A stretch of 5,471 nt of DNA from Pseudomonadota bacterium (lineage in GTDB: Bacteria > Pseudomonadota > Gammaproteobacteria > Xanthomonadales > Xanthomonadaceae): positions 1-5,471 of the forward strand of contig JAFADB010000042.1 of NCBI GenBank assembly GCA_023425225.1, given 5' to 3'. Position numbers and translations under genes: made by a program. A model generated the notes under the pieces. The model saw only the letters and a program-made list of their open reading frames with translations, had not been told where the DNA came from and did no database searches. Below are positions 1-5,471 of this stretch, in pieces; the stretch's first letter is position 1; each line of letters starts with the position of its first letter.

Positions 1-564
1 GAGCAGCTGGTGGTCAGCGAGGACCAGCGTGGCTTCATGGTCGCGCCGCTGTCGCTGCAGGAACTGGACGACATCGCCCGGGTGCGCAACCTGGTGGTGG
101 ACGAGGCGATGAACGACTCGATCCTGCACGGCGACGGGTCGTGGGAGGCCTGCCTGCGGCAGTCGCTGGCGGCGCTGGGCGAGCTGGAAGCGCCGGTCTC
201 CGGCCGCCCGGTGGTGCTGCCGCCGGAACAGCTCGATGCGCTGGAAGCGCGCAACCATGCCTTCCACCAGGCGTTGCTGGCGGCCTGCCGTTCGCCCTGG
301 CTGCTCAAGCTGCAGGAAAGCTTCTACCACCAGGCCGAACGCTACCGCTACGCGGCCCTGCCGCGCGCACGCGACAAGCGTTTCACCTGGGACGAGCACC
401 AGGCCATCGCCGAGGCCGCGCTGCAGCGCAACGTGATCAAGGCCTGCCGCCTGCACGAAGAGCACCTGGCGCGCACCCACGCCAGCGTGCGCGCCGCGCT
501 CGCCGACCGCCTCAGCCACACCGCACCTCCCGTCTTCGCCCCCCGCTCCCAACGCAGCCGCTAA
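1..564 (+). CDS. GntR-family transcriptional regulator, FadR/FCD subfamily, CsiR-like (5' end cut by window edge)
   Basis: Frame 1 is open from the first base and ends at TAA (562-564), leaving 187 visible codons. The first residues (VVSEDQRGFMVAPLSLQEL) look like the wing of a GntR winged-helix domain and the linker after it. About the first 50 residues, including the recognition helix, are off the window, so any start chosen inside would be false. The rest is a helical FCD ligand-binding domain. NHAFHQALLAACRSPWLL (visible residues 85-102) matches the usual D/N-x-x-F-H helix, and DEHQAI (131-136) and EEHLART (153-159) carry the later histidines. Tentative metal or ligand contacts are N85, H89, H133 and H155. 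From memory, the segments around GDGSWEA and NHAFHQAL resemble Escherichia coli CsiR, a glutarate-responsive repressor. Members of the family bind small organic acids and regulate adjacent catabolic genes. The gene sits 3 bases before sdaA, which suggests it controls serine deamination, but neither effector nor target is shown. The family call is firm; CsiR orthology is not. Confidence 0.9.
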   Translation, partial: EQLVVSEDQRGFMVAPLSLQELDDIARVRNLVVDEAMNDSILHGDGSWEACLRQSLAALGELEAPVSGRPVVLPPEQLDALEARNHAFHQALLAACRSPWLLKLQESFYHQAERYRYAALPRARDKRFTWDEHQAIAEAALQRNVIKACRLHEEHLARTHASVRAALADRLSHTAPPVFAPRSQRSR

Positions 565-567
565 GCC

Positions 568-1950
<1,383 letters not shown>

Positions 1951-2111
1951 GGGACCGGCGCGGGTGGACCGTGCCGCTCGGCGCCATGCCCGGCGGCTAC
2001 TCCGCCGTCGTCACCGCCACGACGCCCCTGTCCGGGAAACGTTGAAGCGGCCGTGGCTGCGCGGATTTGCCGCTTCATCATGCTTGGCGACTCTGGAATC
2101 GCCAGCTCCTG

Positions 2112-2148
2112 GTTCTCTCCTTCTCCCGCTTGGGGGGAAGGAGGGAGC
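2112..2148 (+). repeat. Extragenic palindromic repeat, copy A
   Basis: Bases 2112-2127 pair with 2133-2148 in a 16-pair stem that includes three G-T wobbles, with a five-base loop (GCTTG). The core CCTTCTCCCGCTTG (2119-2132) recurs in inverted orientation at 2254-2267. The size, GC content and extragenic location fit a REP-like repetitive element of the kind common in Xanthomonadaceae. It lies 161 bases after the sdaA stop and could also protect or end that transcript, but no run of T follows the stem, so it is not a classical intrinsic terminator. The hairpin is read directly from the sequence; the repeat-family assignment is inferred. Confidence 0.7.
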
Positions 2149-2155
2149 GTAGCGC

Positions 2156-2209
2156 CGGAATGGGGGTGCTTTTGCTGTGCTTTCCCATGCTCCCGGCAGC
2201 CCCCATCCG
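2156..2209. repeat. Inner inverted repeat of the palindrome cluster
   Basis: CGGAATGGGGG (2156-2166) is the reverse complement of CCCCCATCCG (2200-2209) apart from one extra A in the left arm. Similarity continues inward through a short TGC on the left arm. The 33-base interior contains GCTTTTGCTGTGCTTTCC. The arms lie between repeat copies A and A', so the whole 2112-2268 block has approximate two-fold symmetry. This suggests that each half is a longer repeat unit, with the palindromic head (A or A') followed by a GGATGGGGG-type tail. Confidence 0.6.
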
Positions 2210-2220
2210 TCCTTAGGGCA

Positions 2221-2238
2221 CCCCCGCCTTCGCGGGGG
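2221..2238. repeat. Short perfect GC stem-loop
   Basis: CCCCCGC (2221-2227) and GCGGGGG (2232-2238) are perfect reverse complements separated by the four bases CTTC. The seven GC pairs would make a very stable small hairpin. It sits between the inner inverted repeat and repeat copy A', on the side that breaks the symmetry of the cluster. No T tract follows it on either strand, so terminator function is not supported. Confidence 0.6.
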
Positions 2239-2242
2239 CAGG

Positions 2243-2268
2243 CTCTTCCCCCGCAAGCGGGAGAAGGG
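2243..2268 (-). repeat. Extragenic palindromic repeat, copy A' (inverted copy of A)
   Basis: Bases 2243-2254 pair with 2257-2268, with one mismatch (2249/2262) and one G-T wobble, around a minimal AA turn. Read on the minus strand, it contains the 14-base core CCTTCTCCCGCTTG identical to copy A (2119-2132). One extra C follows, then GGGGGAAG identical to 2133-2140. Two copies of the same hairpin in head-to-head opposition, about 95 bases apart, is the arrangement of a REP doublet or BIME. No transposase is present in the window. Confidence 0.7.
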
Positions 2269-2422
2269 AGGTCCTCTGCAACGCCCGCGTCCTCGGCGCC
2301 ATCCCTTTCGGCCCCAGGGGTACTTCGCCTACCCGGGCCACATGGCGGCCCCCAACCGGACCACGCGACGGCTCGACCCGGCCCCTGGCAGCGGCCATCC
2401 CCACGACGCGAACACGGCCGGA

Positions 2423-2459
2423 TTCAATCTCCGCCGCCCCCGGCCGATAGGGGATTGAA
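2423..2459 (+). promoter_or_regulatory. Stem-loop or operator-like palindrome in the leader of the diguanylate cyclase gene
   Basis: TTCAATC (2423-2429) is perfectly complementary to GATTGAA (2453-2459). The stem continues through 2430-2432 with 2450-2452 (one T-G wobble). After a five-base bulge (2445-2449) it continues through 2433-2436 with 2441-2444, closed by a CCCC loop. This makes about 14 pairs ending 16 bases before the ATG at 2476. A weak AGG (2465-2467), the only ribosome-site candidate, lies just outside the stem. It may be an RNA leader hairpin affecting translation, or the AT-containing outer arms may be a dimeric regulator site. The pairing is seen directly; the function is inferred. 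Confidence 0.5.
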
Positions 2460-2475
2460 GCCCCAGGTTCCCGCC

Positions 2476-5471
2476 ATGCTCCAGCCGTCGCACGTCCTCG
2501 TCCGGATGACGCGCTCCCTCGCCGCAAGACTCTGCGTGGGCCTGGCGGCGTGCGGCTCGCTTCCGGCGGTCGCCGCGCTCGACCCGCACAAGCCGTTCCA
2601 CGACTACGTGCGCAACAACTGGTCGGTGGAACAGGGGCTGCCGCAGCTGACCGTCAGCACCATCACCCAGGATGGGCCGGGCTATCTGTGGCTGGGTACC
2701 CAGGCCGGGCTGGCGCGGTTCGACGGCGTACGCTTCGTCACCTACGACATGGACACGACCCCGGAACTGCCGGGCACCACGATCAGCGTCCTGCACGTGG
2801 CCCCGGACGACCGGCTGTGGATCGGCACGCCGCAGGGTCTGGCGGTGCGCGAGGGCACCCGTTTCCGGCGCATCGGCTTTCCCGGCGACAGCGCGCAGGC
2901 ATACGAAGTACACGCGCTCGCAAGCCTGCACGGCGGGGTCTACGCGGCCACCTCGCGCGGTCTGTACCGCGTCGATGGCGCCACGCCCGAGCCGGTCGCC
3001 CAAGCGCCCGATGCACCGCACTCGCTGCTGGCGCAGGGCGATGCGTTGTGGATCGGCGCCCTCGGCCAGGTCTGCCGCATGCAGGCCGACCGGTTCGATT
3101 GCCGCGCCCTGCCGCCGGAAGCGGCGATGGTCACGGTGGACCACCTGGTCGCCGCGCAGGGCAAGCTATGGGCCGGCACCCGTGCGGGCCTGTTCCGGCT
3201 GGACGGCAGCTGGCGGCGCCACGAGCAGGCGCCATCGCTGGCCCGGGCACCGATCGAAGCGATGCTGGCCGACCACGACGCCAACCTCTGGGTGGCCACG
3301 CCCGGCGCACTGATCCGGGTCCGCGACGGCCGCGAAACCGAGCGGATCGAAGGCAGCGAGGCCGCGCAGTCGTTGCAGAGCCTGTACGAGGACCGCGAAC
3401 ACAACCTGTGGCTGGGCAGCGCCGCCGAAGGCGTCAGCCGGCTGTGGAACGGCTGGACGCGGCGCTACAGCAGCCGCGACGGCCTGGCCAACCGATTGCT
3501 GTGGTCGGTCGCGCAGGGCAGTGACGGCACCATCTGGGCGGGCAGCAACGATGGCCTGGCGTGCTTCGACCATGGCCGCTTCCGCACCGTGGTGCAGGGC
3601 CGCGACCTGCCGCATCCGGCCGCATATTCGCTGCTGCCGGATGCGGACGGTATCTGGATCGGCACCCGCGCCGGCGCGGCCCTGTGGCGCCGCGGCCAGC
3701 TGCAGCCGTTGCCGGCGCTGGAAGCGATGCGCGGCACCCAGGTCAACGGCATCCTGCGCGATCGCCGCGGCCAGCTGTGGTTCGCGACCGTGCAGGGCCT
3801 GTACCGGCTGGACACCCAAGGGCGGATGCAGCGCTTCGCCGAGGAACAGGGCCTGCCCGACCCACGCGTGCGCGTGCTGCACGAAACCCGCGACGGCACC
3901 TTGCTGGTCGGCACGCAGAGCGGCCTGTACCGCTGGGACGGTACGCGCCTGCAGCCGGCCGGGCCGGATCCGGCGATCGGCCAGGACCTGCACGTCACCG
4001 CCATCCACGAGCTGCCCGGCGGACAATGGGTGCTGGGCACGCTCACCCATGAGGACCTGCTGATCCGCGACCACGGCCACTGGACACGGCTGGGCCGCAG
4101 CCGCGGCGTTCCGCTCAACGCGGCCTTCTTCCTCAGCCACGACGATACCTACCTGTGGGTCGCCGGCCTGCGCGGCATCTACCGCGTGCCCCTCGCCGAC
4201 CTGCTGCACGCCATCCACGATCCCGCGCAACAGGTGGCCGGGGAGATGCTGCTCAACGAACGCGGCGAACGCCACGGCGGGCAGAAGGGCGACTGCTGCA
4301 ACGGCGCCGGCAACAGCCGCGGTTTCGTCCGCGACCGCGGCCTGTGGCTGCCCACCCGCGACGGCATGGTGGTGCTGCAGACCGACCAGGCCGCGCGCAA
4401 CGACTACGCCCCGACCACGGTGATCGAACGCGTGCAGGTCGGCAGCCGCTGGGTCGAACTGGACCCGCACGGCAACAACGCCCCCCTGCCGCTGCCGGCC
4501 GGCGCGCGCGATCTCAAGTTCGAGTTCACCACCCTTTCCTTCCAGGCCTCGGACCACGTCGACATCCGCTACCGGCTGCACGGCTACGACACCCAGTGGC
4601 GCACGCTGGATACCCCGCAGCAACGCTCGGTGGCCTACACCAACCTGCCGCCCGGCAACTACCGCTTCGAGGCCATCGGCAACAACAACAGCGGCATCGC
4701 CAGCCGGTCGCAGGCCGGCCTGGCCTTCACGGTCCCGGCCTATTTCCACGAGACGCCGTGGTTCCACCTGCTGGTGGCATCGTTGATCGCCTGCTCGGTC
4801 TATGCAGGCTACCGGCTGATGCGGCGACGCTACGCCGCCCAGCGCGCCCATCTCGAATACCTGGTGCAAAAGCGCACCCAGGACCTTCAGCTGCTCAACC
4901 AGCGCCTGCAGGACATGAGCCTGACCGACTACCTCACCGGGCTGCGCAATCGCCGCTACCTCGCCCAGCAGATCCCCGCCGACCTGTCCTTCTACCAGCG
5001 CGACCCCGCCTTCCAGGCCGGCAACGACGCGGTGGTGTTCGTGCTGCTGGACGTGGACCACTTCAAGTCGATCAACGACACCCACGGCCACGCCGCCGGC
5101 GACCGCATCCTGCAGCAACTGGCCGAACTGCTGCAGACGCTGGTGCGCAACGGCGATTACGTCGCACGCTGGGGCGGCGAGGAGTTCCTGCTGGTGTTCC
5201 GGCCGATGCCGCGCCGCCGGGTGGGCGCGCTCGGCGACCGCCTGCTGCAGGCCATCGACCGCTACGCCTTCGACGTGGGCGATGGCGACGGCAAGCGCTA
5301 TCCGCTGACTGTGTCGGCCGGGATGGTGGAATTCCCGCTGTTCCCGCAGCAACCGCAGGCGCTGGGCTGGGAACAGCTGATCACCCTGGCCGACCATGCG
5401 CTGTACTGGGTCAAGGAGCACGGCCGCAGCAACTGGGCGCTGTACCGCGCCACCGCGCAGGCGATGGCAGC
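2476..5471 (+). CDS. Membrane-bound diguanylate cyclase with periplasmic 14-blade two-component-propeller sensor, Y_Y_Y and GGEEF domains (3' end cut by window edge)
   Basis: About 998 codons are visible, with no stop before the edge. Residues 11-34 form an export signal. Fourteen blades with the pattern LWxGTxxGLxRxDG follow from about residue 58 to 635 (for example W72, W115, W232, W272, W312, W354, W394, W435, W624), fitting two seven-bladed Reg_prop propellers. A Y_Y_Y domain spans about 676-754, a membrane helix 763-782, and a charged signalling helix about 783-815. The cyclase domain starts at LTDYLTGLRNRRYL (816-829). It has metal-binding D859, substrate residues N867 and D876, the GGEEF motif at 900-904, and an RxxD inhibitory site (R891-D894) at the standard spacing, so it should be active and feedback-inhibited. 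It would condense two GTP to c-di-GMP in the cytoplasm in response to an unknown periplasmic ligand. ADHALYWVKEHGRSNW (973-988) is the usual domain end, so little is missing. The ATG at 2476 follows a weak AGG; the in-frame ATG at 2506 gives a cleaner signal sequence. Confidence 0.93.
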   Translation, partial: MLQPSHVLVRMTRSLAARLCVGLAACGSLPAVAALDPHKPFHDYVRNNWSVEQGLPQLTVSTITQDGPGYLWLGTQAGLARFDGVRFVTYDMDTTPELPGTTISVLHVAPDDRLWIGTPQGLAVREGTRFRRIGFPGDSAQAYEVHALASLHGGVYAATSRGLYRVDGATPEPVAQAPDAPHSLLAQGDALWIGALGQVCRMQADRFDCRALPPEAAMVTVDHLVAAQGKLWAGTRAGLFRLDGSWRRHEQAPSLARAPIEAMLADHDANLWVATPGALIRVRDGRETERIEGSEAAQSLQSLYEDREHNLWLGSAAEGVSRLWNGWTRRYSSRDGLANRLLWSVAQGSDGTIWAGSNDGLACFDHGRFRTVVQGRDLPHPAAYSLLPDADGIWIGTRAGAALWRRGQLQPLPALEAMRGTQVNGILRDRRGQLWFATVQGLYRLDTQGRMQRFAEEQGLPDPRVRVLHETRDGTLLVGTQSGLYRWDGTRLQPAGPDPAIGQDLHVTAIHELPGGQWVLGTLTHEDLLIRDHGHWTRLGRSRGVPLNAAFFLSHDDTYLWVAGLRGIYRVPLADLLHAIHDPAQQVAGEMLLNERGERHGGQKGDCCNGAGNSRGFVRDRGLWLPTRDGMVVLQTDQAARNDYAPTTVIERVQVGSRWVELDPHGNNAPLPLPAGARDLKFEFTTLSFQASDHVDIRYRLHGYDTQWRTLDTPQQRSVAYTNLPPGNYRFEAIGNNNSGIASRSQAGLAFTVPAYFHETPWFHLLVASLIACSVYAGYRLMRRRYAAQRAHLEYLVQKRTQDLQLLNQRLQDMSLTDYLTGLRNRRYLAQQIPADLSFYQRDPAFQAGNDAVVFVLLDVDHFKSINDTHGHAAGDRILQQLAELLQTLVRNGDYVARWGGEEFLLVFRPMPRRRVGALGDRLLQAIDRYAFDVGDGDGKRYPLTVSAGMVEFPLFPQQPQALGWEQLITLADHALYWVKEHGRSNWALYRATAQAMA

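Larger units (their letters stand above)
1951..2475. other. Intergenic region between sdaA and the diguanylate cyclase gene
   Basis: No credible coding gene is seen in these 525 bases. Positions 1951-2111 show nothing recognisable. Positions 2112-2268 carry a dense group of GC-rich palindromes, listed separately. Positions 2269-2422 show only a weak five-pair hairpin (2318-2322 with 2330-2334). Positions 2423-2459 form a longer stem-loop just before the next gene. Frame 1 stays free of stop codons through the whole gap, but this is expected by chance at such high GC and the predicted peptide would be low-complexity Pro/Arg/Gly sequence. I could not identify a sigma-70 promoter with both boxes, a tRNA, or a known riboswitch. 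The promoter of the downstream gene probably lies somewhere in 2270-2460. Confidence 0.8.

Noticed and set aside
2112..2148. Rho-independent terminator for sdaA
   Set aside because: The stem is strong but is followed by GCGTAGCG rather than a T run, and it belongs to a repeated element. Transcript ending here is possible but not shown.
2112..2268. CRISPR array
   Set aside because: Only two related repeats exist, in opposite orientation and imperfect, with no regular spacers or cas genes.
2270..2475. c-di-GMP riboswitch or clear sigma-70 promoter ahead of the cyclase
   Set aside because: The stem-loop at 2423-2459 lacks GEMM-like conserved segments, and no pair of -35 and -10 boxes with proper spacing could be identified by eye.
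2329..3144. A 271-codon minus-strand open frame and several shorter ones over the intergenic region and the start of the cyclase
   Set aside because: No ribosome site or recognisable domain, Arg/Gly-rich composition, and overlap with the export signal and first blades of the cyclase.
3166..5421. A 751-codon open frame on the minus strand
   Set aside because: It lies wholly opposite the cyclase gene, whose domains and catalytic motifs are unmistakable. The minus-strand translation is Val/Ala/Gln/Gly-rich with no recognisable motif. It is the mirror of strong G/C third-position bias on the coding strand.

Overview
The window looks like chromosomal DNA from a very GC-rich gammaproteobacterium, most likely of the Xanthomonadaceae/Lysobacteraceae (Lysobacter, Luteimonas, Pseudoxanthomonas or Stenotrophomonas type). 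This rests on three things: strong G/C preference at third codon positions, GC-rich palindromes of the 'CTTCTCCCGCTTG' kind between genes, and a large periplasmic-propeller diguanylate cyclase of a type I associate with this group. The placement is an inference; no marker gene is present. All three genes are on the + strand, and both window edges cut a gene.

Layout. (1) Positions 1-564 hold the C-terminal part of a GntR-family regulator of the FadR/FCD subfamily, resembling CsiR; its DNA-binding N-terminus lies outside the window. (2) Positions 568-1950 hold a complete single-chain, iron-sulfur L-serine ammonia-lyase (SdaA type). It begins 3 bases after the regulator stop, so the two are probably co-transcribed and perhaps translationally coupled. 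All expected cluster cysteines are present, including the C-terminal one. (3) Positions 1951-2475 are 525 bases without a credible gene. They contain a nested set of palindromes (2112-2268), including two inverted copies of one short repeat, like a REP/BIME doublet. A separate stem-loop at 2423-2459 lies just ahead of the next gene. (4) From 2476 to the right edge (5471) runs one continuous frame of about 998 codons. It encodes an export signal, fourteen propeller blades (two seven-bladed 'Reg_prop' propellers), a Y_Y_Y domain, one membrane helix, a signalling helix and a GGEEF diguanylate cyclase domain with an intact RxxD inhibitory site. It has no stop codon inside the window, and probably only a short tail is missing.

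Working together. The regulator and sdaA form a plausible small unit in which a metabolite-sensing repressor or activator controls serine breakdown to pyruvate and ammonia. The diguanylate cyclase looks like an independent unit: it would sense an unknown periplasmic ligand and make c-di-GMP in the cytoplasm. The repeat-rich gap separates the two units. I found no convincing undescribed system. The points most worth checking are the palindrome cluster, the leader stem-loop, the start and export signal of the cyclase, and its vicinal cysteine pair.
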